Shown piece by piece: positions 8,280-17,826 of a stretch of 41,393 nucleotides of DNA. The notes under the pieces are model-generated. The model ran no database searches. It was not told the origin of the DNA and saw nothing but the letters and a program-made list of their open reading frames with translations. Made by a program: the position numbers and the translations under genes. Origin of the DNA: Bacteroides acidifaciens (GTDB lineage: Bacteria > Bacteroidota > Bacteroidia > Bacteroidales > Bacteroidaceae); NCBI RefSeq assembly GCF_024623065.1, contig NZ_JANJZR010000036.1, positions 1 to 41,393 on the forward strand, in the 5' to 3' direction. Each line of letters begins with the position of its first letter. Position 1 is the first letter of the stretch.

Positions 8280-9416
8280 ATGAAGTATTATCTGATTGTC
8301 GGCGAAGCATCCGGCGACTTGCATGCATCCCATCTGATGTCTGCCCTGAAAGCAGAAGACCCGCAGGCTGATTTCCGTTTTTTCGGGGGCGACCTGATGG
8401 CTGCTGTCGGCGGAACAATGGTTAAGCATTATAAGGAATTGGCTTATATGGGTTTTATTCCTGTGTTGCTTCATCTGCGCACCATTTTTGCAAACATGAA
8501 ACGTTGCAAGGAGGATATCGTTTCCTGGAATCCTGATGTAGTAATCTTGGTAGACTATCCGGGATTCAACCTCGATATTGCCAAATTCGTGCATGCCAAG
8601 ACGCAGATTCCGGTTTACTATTATATTTCTCCGAAGATATGGGCATGGAAAGAGTACCGTATCAAGAATATAAAGCGTGATGTGGACGAGCTTTTCTCTA
8701 TCCTTCCTTTCGAAGTGGAATTTTTTGAAGGAAAACATCAGTATCCTATTCATTATGTAGGCAATCCTACGGTAGATGAAGTTACTGCGTATCAGAAAGC
8801 ATATCCGAAAGACTTTGAAGAATTTATAGCGGAGAACCAATTGGATAATAAGCCGATAATCGCCCTTTTGGCGGGAAGCCGGAAACAGGAGATAAAGGAT
8901 AATCTGCCGGATATGTTGAAAGCTGCTTCCGCTTTTCCTGACTATCAGCTTGTCCTGGCGGGTGCTCCTTCCATTGCTCCCGAATACTACAAGCAATACA
9001 TAGGTGATGCGAATGTGAAAATCATTTTCGAACAGACGTATCGTCTTTTGCAACATGCGGATGCCGCTTTGGTCACTTCGGGGACGGCGACTCTTGAGAC
9101 GGCTTTGTTCCGTGTTCCCCAAGTCGTTTGTTATCATACTCCTATCGGGAAAGTCATTTCATTCTTGCGGCGTCATATTCTGACGGTAAGATTTATTTCA
9201 TTGGTCAATTTGATTGCCGACCGTGAAGTGGTGAAAGAGTTGGTGGCGGACACGATGACCGTGAAGAATATGCAGCAGGAATTGAGGAATATTCTTGAAA
9301 ATGAAAAGTATAGAAAACAGATGCTTAAAGAATATGAGTATATGGCAGAACGGTTAGGTCCTGCCGGTGCTCCCCGTCATGCGGCACGTGAAATGCTAGC
9401 CCTGTTGAAAAAATAA
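8280..9416 (+). CDS. lpxB: Lipid-A-disaccharide synthase
   Basis: The 378-residue length and sequence match LpxB, the GT19 glycosyltransferase that joins UDP-diacylglucosamine and lipid X into the lipid A disaccharide at the inner face of the cytoplasmic membrane. The family start MKYYLIVGEASGDLHASHLM is intact. Other conserved blocks are VDYPGFNLDIAKF, YYISPKIWAWKEYRIKNIK, HYVGNPTVDEV, IALLAGSRKQEIKDNLP and LVTSGTATLETALF (acceptor and nucleotide-sugar regions). It follows surE at 66 bp and is closed by a terminator hairpin 25 bp after the stop. Confidence 0.96.
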   Translation: MKYYLIVGEASGDLHASHLMSALKAEDPQADFRFFGGDLMAAVGGTMVKHYKELAYMGFIPVLLHLRTIFANMKRCKEDIVSWNPDVVILVDYPGFNLDIAKFVHAKTQIPVYYYISPKIWAWKEYRIKNIKRDVDELFSILPFEVEFFEGKHQYPIHYVGNPTVDEVTAYQKAYPKDFEEFIAENQLDNKPIIALLAGSRKQEIKDNLPDMLKAASAFPDYQLVLAGAPSIAPEYYKQYIGDANVKIIFEQTYRLLQHADAALVTSGTATLETALFRVPQVVCYHTPIGKVISFLRRHILTVRFISLVNLIADREVVKELVADTMTVKNMQQELRNILENEKYRKQMLKEYEYMAERLGPAGAPRHAAREMLALLKK

Positions 9417-9440
9417 CTTTCTTTTTCTGAATAAACGTAA

Positions 9441-9470
9441 AGCCGATGCAATATTTGCACGGCTCTTTTA
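9441..9470 (+). terminator. Terminator after lpxB
   Basis: AGCCG pairs with CGGCT and TGCAA with TTGCA, with one bulged A between and a 3-nt loop. The run CTTTTATTT follows. It separates lpxB from the NigD-like gene. Confidence 0.7.
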
Positions 9471-9509
9471 TTTATAGTACAGAAGGTTAAAAAAGAAAGG
9501 AAAAACGAT

Positions 9510-10280
9510 ATGAAAAAAATTAAGTGGTTTTTAGGTCTTTTATTGCTGGCATTAGTGCCGATGTTGCAGTCATGTGATGATAATGACGGTTATTCGATAG
9601 GAGATTTCAGTTGGGACTGGGCGACGGTTCATACAACCGGTGGCGGAGGGTATTATTTGGAAGGTGACCGTTGGGGAACGATTGATCCGGTTAGTACTTC
9701 TATTCCTTGGTATAAGCCTGTGGATGGCGAACGTGTAGTGGCATTCTTCAATCCTTTGTATGATGTGGAAAATGGTGTTCAGGTGAAGATGGAAGGGATT
9801 CGAGATGTGCTGACAAAAGAAGTGGAAGAAATGAAAACCGAAGAACAGTCCGAGGAATTTGGAAACGACCCTATCGTGATTTATGAGGGGGATATGTGGT
9901 TGGGTGGAAAGTTTCTGAATGTTATCTTCCGCCAGGATATTCCCCGCTCTGAAAAACATCGTATCAGTCTTGTACAAAACCTGATTGGTGGGGAAGAACC
10001 GACACCTCTAAAAGTGGCGGAAGACGGTTATGTACACTTGGAACTGCGCTATAATACGTATGATGACAAGACCGGTTATTGGGGATGGGGACGAGTTTCC
10101 TATAATTTGGAGAAATTCTATCCGACACCAAAAGATTCCTGGACGGCACCAAAAGGTTTTAAGGTTACAATAAACTCAAAAGATAATGGAGAAGGCAGAG
10201 TGATTGTGTTTGATTTGAATCATCCGGTCGGTGTACCGGAAAAAGCGAAGGATGTACACTCTACTTCTTCAATCCGATAA
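9510..10280 (+). CDS. NigD-like lipoprotein
   Basis: The 256-residue protein has a lipoprotein signal (KKIKWFLGLLLLALVPMLQS followed by CDD), with Cys22 the probable lipidated residue. The mature part starts with the NigD-type pattern: a Tyr/Asp-rich segment, then ATVHTTGGGGYYLEGDRWGT (an N-terminal OB-like fold), then a beta-rich C-terminal domain with LELRYNTYDDKTGYWGWG. NigD was named from a bacteriocin-immunity neighbourhood in Bacteroides, but most homologues have no known function, so this is a family assignment only. The gene stands between two terminators and is probably monocistronic. It would sit in the outer membrane or periplasm. Confidence 0.8.
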   Translation: MKKIKWFLGLLLLALVPMLQSCDDNDGYSIGDFSWDWATVHTTGGGGYYLEGDRWGTIDPVSTSIPWYKPVDGERVVAFFNPLYDVENGVQVKMEGIRDVLTKEVEEMKTEEQSEEFGNDPIVIYEGDMWLGGKFLNVIFRQDIPRSEKHRISLVQNLIGGEEPTPLKVAEDGYVHLELRYNTYDDKTGYWGWGRVSYNLEKFYPTPKDSWTAPKGFKVTINSKDNGEGRVIVFDLNHPVGVPEKAKDVHSTSSIR

Positions 10281-10308
10281 CCTCTAACTATGATTTGCTG
10301 TGTGTGAA

Positions 10309-10345
10309 AAAGGTCGGGACATTTTCCAAAGAAGTCCCGACCTTT
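10309..10345. terminator. Bidirectional terminator between NigD-like gene and cdsA
   Basis: AAAGGTCGGGAC and GTCCCGACCTTT form a perfect 12-bp stem with a 13-nt loop. T-rich sequence follows on the plus strand and an A/T flank on the minus. It serves the convergent genes on both sides. Confidence 0.85.
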
Positions 10346-10386
10346 ATTATTTTATTGCAATTTTATTCTTCTGAAAGAAGTTCGGA

Positions 10387-11235
10387 TTAAAACCACGTCA
10401 ATGCGTATATATAAGCAACTGCCGCTGGAATAGCCATCAAAGCACTGTCAAACCGATCGAGCATTCCGCCATGTCCCGGAAGAATTGTTCCCGAATCTTT
10501 AACGTGCAACTGGCGTTTGAACAATGATTCCGTCAGGTCACCCCATGTACCGAATACGACAACCACCAATGCCAATCCTGCCCATTCCCACATGGACATG
10601 AACGGGAAATAGTGAGCCAGTACAAAAGAAACTCCGATAGCTACCACTCCGCCGCCGATAGAGCCTTCCCAGGATTTCTTTGGTGAAATACGTTCAAACA
10701 GTCTGTGTTTGCCGATAAGCGAGCCGATGCAATATGCACCTGTGTCATTCAACCAAAGGAAAATGAAGATGGATAACGGTAAAATCGGATTGTAAGAAAC
10801 ACTGCTGTATGTCGGGTCATAATTGAATGCCAATATATTCAACATGGCAAAAGGCAGACCGATATACAATTGGCTGAGCATGGAATAAGCCCAGTTGAGT
10901 ATCGGATTCTCTTTCTTCAGATACAATTCACTAATCATCATATAGAGGAGTAGAAGTACATACGGAATGAAAATCTTCGAACCTTCCTGTCCTTCATTTG
11001 TGCAGAATCCCATTATTGCAAGGAATAAGTAGGCTCCGCCTAACATTGTAATCATCTTGTTGATATTGACTCCTTCAGCCCGCATATTAACCAGCTGGCC
11101 AAACTCATATATAGTCAGCGCACTGATAATAGTGAACAGAATGCCAAAACTTAATGGGTTGGAAAGGATGCACCCCACCAGAATGGCAACGAAGAGTACA
11201 CCCGTAATAGCTCGTTTTATAAAATTGTTAATCAA
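10387..11235 (-). CDS. cdsA: Phosphatidate cytidylyltransferase
   Basis: The 282-residue polytopic membrane protein makes CDP-diacylglycerol from phosphatidic acid and CTP, the branch point for phosphatidylethanolamine and other phospholipids. The family signature near the C-terminus is complete (about residues 237-261): SLFKRQLHVKDSG followed by HGGMLDR. WLNDTGAYCIGSLIGKHRLF and SPKKSWEGSIGG are the other conserved cytoplasmic loops. About seven to eight hydrophobic helices can be seen. It starts 15 bp after the ftsH stop, so it is the last gene of the rsfS-ftsH-cdsA unit, ending at the terminator at 10309-10345. Confidence 0.95.
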   Translation of the reverse strand: MINNFIKRAITGVLFVAILVGCILSNPLSFGILFTIISALTIYEFGQLVNMRAEGVNINKMITMLGGAYLFLAIMGFCTNEGQEGSKIFIPYVLLLLYMMISELYLKKENPILNWAYSMLSQLYIGLPFAMLNILAFNYDPTYSSVSYNPILPLSIFIFLWLNDTGAYCIGSLIGKHRLFERISPKKSWEGSIGGGVVAIGVSFVLAHYFPFMSMWEWAGLALVVVVFGTWGDLTESLFKRQLHVKDSGTILPGHGGMLDRFDSALMAIPAAVAYIYALTWF

Positions 11236-11250
11236 AATCAGCGTGTTTAA

Positions 11251-13401
11251 TTAGTTGGATTTGGACAGCTTATTTTCCTCATTTGTTTCTGCTCCTGTAG
11301 ACGTATTTCTCTCTACAGTCACTTTTGTTCCTTGTGCGGTTATTTTAGTTCCCGTAGCAGTTGCTTTTTCTTCTGTGGTATTTTCAGCTTCCTCTTCTTT
11401 GGTTTCTTTTTCTTCTCCTTTCAGTTTTTCAGCTAATTCCCTTTCTGCTTTCGCAGCATCCTGGCTTTCTTTTGCAGCCATGATTTCTTCCGAACGGGAC
11501 GCCCACGGACGTTTCCCGAAGATACGTTCAACGTCTTCCGCAAAGATAACTTCTTTGTCAATCAGTAACTGTGTCAGTTTGTTATGTCCTTCTTTATGCT
11601 CGGATAGAATTTGCTTGGCACGTTCATACTGCTCGTTTACCATTTTCTTGACTTCTTCGTCAATGAGTTCGGCAGTCTTTTCGCTATATGGACGGTTGAA
11701 AGAATATTCTTCATTATTATAATAACACAGGTTCGGCAACTTATCGCTCATACCTAGATAAGCGATCATGCCATATGCCTGTTTCGTTACTCTCTCCAAG
11801 TCGTTCATGGCTCCAGTTGAGATACGGCCCATGAATAAATCTTCAGCCGCGCGTCCGCCAAGGGTTGCACACATTTCGTCAAGCATCTGTTCCTTAGTCG
11901 TAATCTGACGCTCTTCCGGCAGATACCAGGCAGCGCCCAGTGCACGTCCGCGAGGAACAATCGTTACCTTAATCAGCGGATTGGCATATTCCAACAACCA
12001 GGAGATAGAAGCGTGACCCGCTTCATGCAGGGCAATAGAACGTCTTTCGGCTTCCGTCGTAATCTTGGTCTTCTTTTCCAGACCACCGATGATACGGTCA
12101 ACGGCATCAAGGAAATCCTGTTTGCCTACGAATTTCTTACCGTGGCGGGCTGCAATCAATGCCGCTTCATTGCAGACATTGGCTATATCCGCACCGGAGA
12201 ATCCCGGAGTCTGGCGTGCCAGCAAATCTACGTCCACTGTATCATCTATTTTAATCGGGCGCAAATGTACGCCAAATACTTCTTTACGTTCGTTCAGGTC
12301 GGGCAGGTCTACATGTATCTGGCGGTCAAAACGTCCGGCACGAAGCAACGCTTTATCCAATACGTCTACACGGTTGGTAGCAGCCAGGATGATAACGCCA
12401 CTGTTGGAACCGAAACCATCCATCTCTGTCAACAACTGGTTCAATGTGTTTTCGCGTTCATCATTTCCACCCATTGCAGGGTTCTTGCCACGTGCACGTC
12501 CCACAGCGTCAATCTCATCAATAAAGACGATGCAGGGAGCCTTTTCCTTTGCCTGCTTGAACAAGTCGCGGACACGGGATGCACCTACACCCACGAACAT
12601 TTCCACAAAGTCAGAACCCGCCAATGAGAAGAAAGGTACATTCGCTTCACCGGCAACAGCTTTGGCAAGCAAAGTTTTACCGGTTCCCGGAGGACCTACT
12701 AACAATGCTCCTTTGGGAATTTTACCGCCCAAATCTGTATATTTTTGAGGCTCTTTCAAGAACTCTACAATTTCTTCCACTTCTTGTTTGGCTTCTGCCA
12801 GACCTGCTACATCTTTGAATGTTACTTTGATAGAGCCGCCTTTTTCAAAAAGTTGGGCTTTGGATTTTCCTACGTTGAATACACCGCCGGGACCACCGCT
12901 ACCACCTCCACTCATGCGCCGCATGAAGAATATCCATAAAGCAACCAGCAGAACAAGCGGAAGTATCTGAACCAGGATGGCAGGGAATATATCCGATTTA
13001 GGGAGATAATCCGATGTACCGTCGAAATGTCCGGCTTCTTTTTCAGCCTGTAGAAATTCTTCCAGTTTATCAGTAGACGGAGTTCTACTTGTGATGATAG
13101 GGTTACGTCCTACCTTTATAGAGTCCGCACCAAATACGGCACCTACTGCAGTTGGTTTCAGATATGCTTCGATAGACTTGTCTTCATAACCCAATACTTT
13201 GCTGATATACCCATTTCTAACGTAATCCTGAAACTCGCTGTAAGTGACAGCTTTGCTTCCAGCACCCTTTGAATCACTGCCCCACCAGAGGCCGAGAAGC
13301 ATCAGGGCAATAATCATATACATCCAGTTCAGATTGAACTTCGGCAAATTAACCTTATTGTTAGGTTTATTGCTGCTGTTATTTTTGCTATTATTGTCCA
13401 T
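11251..13401 (-). CDS. ftsH: ATP-dependent zinc metalloprotease FtsH
   Basis: The 716-residue protein has the FtsH plan. It shows an N-terminal membrane helix (about 26-40), a periplasmic FtsH-extracellular domain, a second helix (about 139-160), then the AAA module. The AAA module has Walker A GPPGTGKT (226-233), Walker [12 protein letters not shown] (281-291), the pore-loop region [14 protein letters not shown] and the second region of homology [20 protein letters not shown]. The zinc-protease motif HEAGH is at 449-453. It degrades unassembled membrane proteins and short-lived regulators. The C-terminus carries a roughly 70-residue Glu/Thr/Lys-rich tail after the protease domain, probably disordered. 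It is 9 bp downstream of rsfS and 15 bp upstream of cdsA. Confidence 0.97.
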   Translation of the reverse strand: MDNNSKNNSSNKPNNKVNLPKFNLNWMYMIIALMLLGLWWGSDSKGAGSKAVTYSEFQDYVRNGYISKVLGYEDKSIEAYLKPTAVGAVFGADSIKVGRNPIITSRTPSTDKLEEFLQAEKEAGHFDGTSDYLPKSDIFPAILVQILPLVLLVALWIFFMRRMSGGGSGGPGGVFNVGKSKAQLFEKGGSIKVTFKDVAGLAEAKQEVEEIVEFLKEPQKYTDLGGKIPKGALLVGPPGTGKTLLAKAVAGEANVPFFSLAGSDFVEMFVGVGASRVRDLFKQAKEKAPCIVFIDEIDAVGRARGKNPAMGGNDERENTLNQLLTEMDGFGSNSGVIILAATNRVDVLDKALLRAGRFDRQIHVDLPDLNERKEVFGVHLRPIKIDDTVDVDLLARQTPGFSGADIANVCNEAALIAARHGKKFVGKQDFLDAVDRIIGGLEKKTKITTEAERRSIALHEAGHASISWLLEYANPLIKVTIVPRGRALGAAWYLPEERQITTKEQMLDEMCATLGGRAAEDLFMGRISTGAMNDLERVTKQAYGMIAYLGMSDKLPNLCYYNNEEYSFNRPYSEKTAELIDEEVKKMVNEQYERAKQILSEHKEGHNKLTQLLIDKEVIFAEDVERIFGKRPWASRSEEIMAAKESQDAAKAERELAEKLKGEEKETKEEEAENTTEEKATATGTKITAQGTKVTVERNTSTGAETNEENKLSKSN

Positions 13402-13410
13402 AATTATAAA

Positions 13411-13770
13411 TTAGTCTAAATCGGGGATTTGAGTAAGTTTAGCATCTGCCCAAAGATGCTCAAGGTTGTAAAAATCTCTTGTTTCCGGCAAAAAAACATG
13501 CACTAATACATCAGAATAGTCCATAGCTACCCATTCTGCATTCCGAAGTCCGTCAATGGCAAAAGGTTTGCTGTCAGCGCCTTTGCGTGTAAATTCTCTG
13601 ATTGAATCTACAATGGCACTTACTTGACTGGGGGAGTTCCCCTGACAGATGACGAAATATTTACAGATGGTATCTTCTATACTGGTTAAATCGGCAATAA
13701 TTATGTTTTTACCTTTTTTCTCTTGAATTCCTTCTTTTATTTTTTCAATTAATACTTTTGTATTGTTCAT
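13411..13770 (-). CDS. rsfS: Ribosome silencing factor RsfS
   Basis: The 119-residue protein beginning MNNTKVLIEKIKEGIQEKKG matches the RsfS/Iojap (DUF143) family, which binds ribosomal protein uL14 and blocks joining of the subunits in poor conditions. Conserved blocks are FVICQGNSPSQVSAIVDSI, EWVAMDYSDVLVHVF and RDFYNLEHLWADA. The frame is open for 45 codons further upstream (to 13905), but that part is AT-rich, shows no family similarity and contains a promoter-like box, so the start at 13770 is used. It is the first gene of the rsfS-ftsH-cdsA operon. Confidence 0.93.
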   Translation of the reverse strand: MNNTKVLIEKIKEGIQEKKGKNIIIADLTSIEDTICKYFVICQGNSPSQVSAIVDSIREFTRKGADSKPFAIDGLRNAEWVAMDYSDVLVHVFLPETRDFYNLEHLWADAKLTQIPDLD

Positions 13771-13861
13771 TTCTACAATTGAAATTAATAATTCATGTTC
13801 TTTTAGTTTATAACAAAAAAAGACTATCCTTTGTTTCTGGTTATAAACGTGATATTTTTGA

Positions 13862-13869
13862 CAAATATA
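13862..13869 (-). promoter_or_regulatory. Possible -7 box of the rsfS-ftsH-cdsA promoter
   Basis: TATATTTG on the minus strand fits TAnnTTTG, about 92 bp upstream of rsfS. A weak CTTG lies 17 bp further upstream (13890-13887). It would give a leader of about 85 nt. Confidence 0.45.
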
Positions 13870-13983
13870 CGCTGATTTATTGGATACAAGAAAGTTATAC
13901 CCCAATTTTTGTGTTTTTTAGTGGAGATACTTGCCAAGAAAAAGCTAATTTTAGGATTTTAGCAAAAAAAACAGCAGAAATGT

Positions 13984-14012
13984 TTTGAATTCCCAAATTA
14001 TTTGTATCTTTG
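13984..14012 (+). promoter_or_regulatory. Promoter of tRNA-Gln
   Basis: TATCTTTG (14005-14012) is a perfect -7 box, 20 bp upstream of the tRNA. TTTG at 13984-13987 is 17 bp before it, slightly short of the usual spacing. Confidence 0.6.
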
Positions 14013-14032
14013 CACTCGCAAACGAAAATCAT

Positions 14033-14103
14033 TGGGCTATGGTGTAATGGTAACACTACAGATTCTGGTCCTGTCATTCCTGGTTCGAATCCAGGTAGCC
14101 CAA
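14033..14103 (+). tRNA. tRNA-Gln (anticodon CTG)
   Basis: The 71-nt sequence folds as a cloverleaf. The acceptor stem TGGGCTA pairs with TAGCCCA, the D arm is GTGT-AATGGTA-ACAC, and the T arm is CCTGG-TTCGAAT-CCAGG. The anticodon arm is ACAGA-TTCTGGT-CCTGT, with one mismatch closing the loop. T33 precedes CTG at positions 34-36, which reads CAG glutamine codons. The U1-A72 first pair is typical of glutamine tRNA. CCA is not fully encoded after the discriminator A. Confidence 0.93.
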
Positions 14104-14126
14104 CAGGAAATAAAAAATAATGAGAT

Positions 14127-14166
14127 AAAACCCTGCAAGAAGTAATTCTCTGCAGGGTTTTGTTGT
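14127..14166 (+). terminator. Terminator after tRNA-Gln
   Basis: AAAACCCTGCA and TGCAGGGTTTT form an 11-bp stem (14127-14137 with 14151-14161), extended by an inner AGA/TCT. The T-rich run TTTTGTTGTTT follows. Confidence 0.85.
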
Positions 14167-14168
14167 TT

Positions 14169-14464
14169 AAGGAAATTGTACTTTAGGGATATGGAGGGCG
14201 CATAGTAATAAACCTGGCCATAGTAATAAACGGCTGAAAGCGGATTATAGCATGAAAGTTCAATAAGAGGGTTTTGGCTGGTTGAGATGCAGATAGTTGG
14301 GGATTTTGTTCAAAACAGTATGGGAATGAATAAATTTTTAGGGATATGGCTGTGTCCTGCCCCTCCCCAAAAAAAGAAGAATTATAACTGAACCATATAT
14401 TTTAAACTAATTCCCTCAAATTTCCAAACTGAGCCGGGATATGTTGAGTGGTGTGTAGATAACC
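14169..14464. other. Non-coding stretch with two pairs of short direct repeats
   Basis: No plausible gene is seen in these roughly 300 bases between the tRNA terminator and the DUF349 terminator. CATAGTAATAAAC occurs twice, at 14201-14213 and 14219-14231 (18-bp period). TTTAGGGATATGG occurs twice, at 14182-14194 and 14337-14349. These may be traces of an old insertion next to the tRNA, but no integrase or duplicated tRNA end is present. Confidence 0.4.
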
Positions 14465-14508
14465 AAAAACAGGTTTTATCACCCATAGGCGTGATAAAAC
14501 CTGTTTTT
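14465..14508. terminator. Long perfect-stem terminator downstream of the DUF349 gene
   Basis: An 18-bp perfect inverted repeat, with arms AAAAACAGGTTTTATCAC and its complement, encloses an 8-nt loop. It has T runs on both strands. It lies 27 bp after the stop of the minus-strand DUF349 gene. Confidence 0.85.
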
Positions 14509-14534
14509 TATATTTCTAAATCGACAGGGAAAGG

Positions 14535-16391
14535 TTACTCCTCTGTCTTTATTGACTCATCAATCACCTTGATCTTCTGTAATACCAGTTCCAAATCCGC
14601 TTTCAATTTATCTACTTTGCGGTTTAGTTCGGTCAGCAAGCTGCTGCCCTTTTTGGAAGTAGAAGTAAGGAAGCCCAGATTGTTTTCGTAAGTCTGGAGT
14701 TCGTTCTTCATATTCTCATAAGCACGCATCAGTTTCTCGCGTTCTCTGTACAGGGATTGAGAACCGTTGTTGTCTTGTATGTTGCTGATATTCGAGCGGA
14801 AGTTACTCAATTTCTTGTTAGAAGCACTGATATTGAAACGGTCAAACAATTGGTCGATGATACCATGATATTGTTTGTATAATCTGTCTTTCTCTTTGAA
14901 TGGTACATGGCCGATGGCATTCCACTCTTTCATCAAATCGCGTACGAGTGTGCTGGCTTCCTCGGTATCCATGTTTTCGTCAATGGTAGACAGTTTTTCA
15001 ATCAGCGCTTTCTTTTTATCCATATTCTCTATTTCGACAGAGCGTTGGGAAGAAGTAGCGTTGTTCTTTTGTTCAAAGAAATAATCACAGGCTGAGATAA
15101 AACGTTTCCAAACAGCATCCGAATGTTTCTTGGATACCGGGCCGATTGTTTTCCATTCTTTTTGGAGCTTGGTCAATGTGTCAGCGGTTGTTTTCCAGTC
15201 CGTGCTGTCTTTCAAAGCTTCCGCTTTTTCGCAGAGCGCTTTTTTCTTTTCCAGATTCTCGTTCATTCCTTCTTTCAGGCTCTTGAAGAATTCTCCCTTT
15301 TTCTTGAAGAAATCGTCGCAGGCATGGCGGAAGCGTTCGAAAATCTTCACGTTCATTTTCTGGGGAGCAAAACCGATAGTTTTCCATTTGTTCTGCAGGG
15401 CAATAACTTCTTGGGTCTTGTTTTCCCAAGCTGAGAATGTTTTCAGTTCATTGTACTCTATCGCTTCTACGATTTCGCAGATAACGGTTTTTTGGTCCAG
15501 ATTATGCTGCTCCGTTTCTTTTAGGGCCTCGAAGTGTTGCTGATGGCGACGGTTGACAGTAGTAGACGCGACTTTGAAGCGGTTCCAAATTTCATCACGC
15601 AACTCTTTTGTCACCGGACCTGTATCACGAAATTCCTGGTGCAACTTCTGGAGTTGGTGGAAAGCTGAAACCACATCTTCCTCGTCAGCCAGCTTTTCAG
15701 CAGCTTCGCAGAGATGCATCTTTATTTCCAAGTTCTTCTTGAAGTCATATTCGCGGAATTCGTTGTTCAGTTTCAGTAAATCGTAGAACTTCTCTACATA
15801 TAATTGGTAGTTCTTCCAAAGTTCATTCACTTTGCCTTGCGGCACCAACTTTGTTTCATTCCATTGTTGTTGCAACTTCTTGAATTCCGTATAGGATTTA
15901 TTGGCGTCATCGCCGGATTCCACCAATTCCTTCAGTTCCTCTATAATGGAAAGTTTAACTTGCAGGTTTTCCTCTTTCTGCCGCTCTTGCTCGGCAACCA
16001 GCTTGCTCCTTTTGTCTTTAATGACTCCCATCAGACGCTTGAACTCTTTTTCTATCGGATCTTCTTGGGCAACAAAGTCTTCAACGGCGCCACCGTTGTC
16101 TGTAAACTGCTTCTTGGCAGCTTCCAGCTCAGTGTTATGTAACTTGTAGAATGATTGTTTCAGGTTGTCAATTTCCTGCTTGTTCGCATTCTCGGCATCC
16201 TGTGCAAGTTCTTTCAACAGGTTTAGTACATCTTTTTTAGTGGCAGGTTTAGAAACTGCTTCAGGTTGAACTTCGGCAGTAACTTTTTCAGTTGGAGTCT
16301 CTGTAATAGGTTCAGAAACATCGACTGTTTTCTTTTCTTCTTCTAATTCCCCTTGGTTCAAGGGTTGATTAGTGTCATGGGCGTCCATCAT
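14535..16391 (-). CDS. DUF349 repeat protein
   Basis: The 618-residue, highly charged, helical protein contains five copies of the DUF349 helical repeat, recognised by W-x-x-x-G-x-[VA]-P and a later [IV]W-x-[RK]-F. Examples are WNETKLVPQGKVNELWKNY, FRDTGPVTKELRDEIWNRF, WKTIGFAPQKMNVKIFERF, WKTIGPVSKKHSDAVWKRF and WNAIGHVPFKEKDRLYKQY. A Thr/Glu-rich, probably disordered N-terminus (1-70) and a C-terminal coiled coil (about 540-618) flank the repeats. There is no signal peptide, so it is probably cytoplasmic. The family is common in Bacteroidota and its function is not established. It is the last gene of the rsmA-mgtE-DUF349 run, 85 bp after mgtE. Confidence 0.88.
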   Translation of the reverse strand: MMDAHDTNQPLNQGELEEEKKTVDVSEPITETPTEKVTAEVQPEAVSKPATKKDVLNLLKELAQDAENANKQEIDNLKQSFYKLHNTELEAAKKQFTDNGGAVEDFVAQEDPIEKEFKRLMGVIKDKRSKLVAEQERQKEENLQVKLSIIEELKELVESGDDANKSYTEFKKLQQQWNETKLVPQGKVNELWKNYQLYVEKFYDLLKLNNEFREYDFKKNLEIKMHLCEAAEKLADEEDVVSAFHQLQKLHQEFRDTGPVTKELRDEIWNRFKVASTTVNRRHQQHFEALKETEQHNLDQKTVICEIVEAIEYNELKTFSAWENKTQEVIALQNKWKTIGFAPQKMNVKIFERFRHACDDFFKKKGEFFKSLKEGMNENLEKKKALCEKAEALKDSTDWKTTADTLTKLQKEWKTIGPVSKKHSDAVWKRFISACDYFFEQKNNATSSQRSVEIENMDKKKALIEKLSTIDENMDTEEASTLVRDLMKEWNAIGHVPFKEKDRLYKQYHGIIDQLFDRFNISASNKKLSNFRSNISNIQDNNGSQSLYREREKLMRAYENMKNELQTYENNLGFLTSTSKKGSSLLTELNRKVDKLKADLELVLQKIKVIDESIKTEE

Positions 16392-16476
16392 TGTATATTA
16401 GTTTTGGGTCACAAATTAATGAAATAAAACGATTACTTCATACTATTTTGCTTATTTTTTTTTGTTTACTTCATTT

Positions 16477-17817
16477 TTATGATAATAAAACCGTAATTCC
16501 CATATACAACATCATGCCGATGATGTCATTTGTAATGGATATAAACGGGCCTGTCGCTATGGCAGGATCGACTTTAAGTTTTTCAAGAGTCATCGGCACC
16601 AGTGTTCCGAAAATGGAAGCGAACATCACCACGGCAAACAAACTGATAGATACTGAATAGGTAACCGTAGCCGTTGCTCCGAACCGGATAAAGTTGTAGG
16701 TATATACTAATAGCGAAATAATAGTAGCATTGATTAAGGCCACTACCGCTTCCTTCGTGATTTGTTTGAATATATCTTTAGCGTCCAGCGAACTGTTTGC
16801 AAGTCCTTGTACGATGATAGCCGAAGACTGTGTTCCGACATTTCCACCTGTACCACCGATTAGCGGGATATATAATGCCATTTCTGGATGAGTGGCGAAC
16901 GTAGAGTCGAAATTGCCTAATATCATGGAATTTCCGATTCCGCCAATCATGCCGATAAGCAGCCATGGAAGGCGAGCCGTTGTTTGTTTGAACACGTTGT
17001 CGTCCGTTTCTACGTCCTGCGAAAGACCGGAAGCCAACTGGTAGTCGCGTTCCGATTGTTCACGGACTTCGTCCATGACGTCATCGACCGTAATCTGTCC
17101 GACGAGCCGGCCGATACTGTCGACAACGGGGATAGCCACCAGGTCATACTTTTCGATTGCCTGTACCACTTCGTCGATAGGCGTATCCACATGTACCGAA
17201 ATCGGGTCTTTCTGCATCACGTGTTTCACTTTGGATACAGAAGGGGAAGTTATCATTTTCTTGAGCGGGAAAATACCTCGTAGACGTTCGTCGTCGTCGA
17301 TGACATATACATAATAGATTTCATCCAGCTCTTCCGCCTGCTGGCGCATCTCTTTCAGACATTCGGGCATACTCCAGTTCTCATTGACAAGTACCATTTC
17401 CGTACCCATCAAACCACCGGCGGTATTTTCGTCGTACTTTAACAAGTCTACAATGTCCCCCGCCTGTTCGATGTCCTCAATATGCGAAAGAACCTCTTCC
17501 TGTTTGTCTTCGTCAAGTTCGCGCATCAGGTCTACGGCGTCGTCCGTATCCATATAGTCGACGAAACGCTTGGCGATAGTCTCCGAAGGAAGCATTTCGA
17601 GAAACTCTTTACGGGCATCCTCATCCATTTCGACAAGTACGTCGGCGGCTACCTCATTATCGAGCAGTCGGTAGACTAACTTGGCTTCTTCCGGGTTCAG
17701 GTCATTGCATAATTCTGCGATGTCGGCCGGATGAAGGTCGATGAGAAGTTCTTTTACCTTATCGGCATCCTTCTGTTCGATAAGATGCTTTACGCTGTCA
17801 ATGTATTCCTCGTTCAT
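16477..17817 (-). CDS. mgtE: Magnesium transporter MgtE
   Basis: The 446-residue protein has the MgtE order. An N-terminal helical superhelix domain (about 1-125, with LHPADIAELCNDLNPEEAKL) is followed by two CBS domains (about 130-250, with VYVIDDDERLRGIF and VAIPVVDSIGRLVGQITVDD) and five membrane helices (about 280-446). IGGTGGNVGTQSSAIIVQGL and DPAIATGPFISITNDIIG are the pore-lining segments of the family, and the Asp in the last block is the conserved cation-site residue. CBS and N domains close the channel when cytosolic magnesium is high. It lies 47 bp after rsmA on the same strand. Confidence 0.95.
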   Translation of the reverse strand: MNEEYIDSVKHLIEQKDADKVKELLIDLHPADIAELCNDLNPEEAKLVYRLLDNEVAADVLVEMDEDARKEFLEMLPSETIAKRFVDYMDTDDAVDLMRELDEDKQEEVLSHIEDIEQAGDIVDLLKYDENTAGGLMGTEMVLVNENWSMPECLKEMRQQAEELDEIYYVYVIDDDERLRGIFPLKKMITSPSVSKVKHVMQKDPISVHVDTPIDEVVQAIEKYDLVAIPVVDSIGRLVGQITVDDVMDEVREQSERDYQLASGLSQDVETDDNVFKQTTARLPWLLIGMIGGIGNSMILGNFDSTFATHPEMALYIPLIGGTGGNVGTQSSAIIVQGLANSSLDAKDIFKQITKEAVVALINATIISLLVYTYNFIRFGATATVTYSVSISLFAVVMFASIFGTLVPMTLEKLKVDPAIATGPFISITNDIIGMMLYMGITVLLS

Positions 17818-17826
17818 TGTTGTCTG

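Noticed and set aside
8274..9137. 287-codon antisense frame across lpxB
   Set aside because: lpxB is complete and well conserved; the antisense protein has no recognisable domain and is a codon-bias shadow. Similar long antisense frames at 30091-30948, 33066-33800 and 38596-39243 were rejected for the same reason.
9380..9396. parS site candidates around CACGTG hexamers (for example in lpxB, mltD and mgtE)
   Set aside because: Only half-sites resemble the usual TGTTTCACGTGAAACA; no complete palindrome was found by eye, so no parS is called.
14169..14464. Integrated element attached to tRNA-Gln
   Set aside because: No integrase, no second copy of the tRNA 3' end, and only about 300 bp of unassigned DNA.
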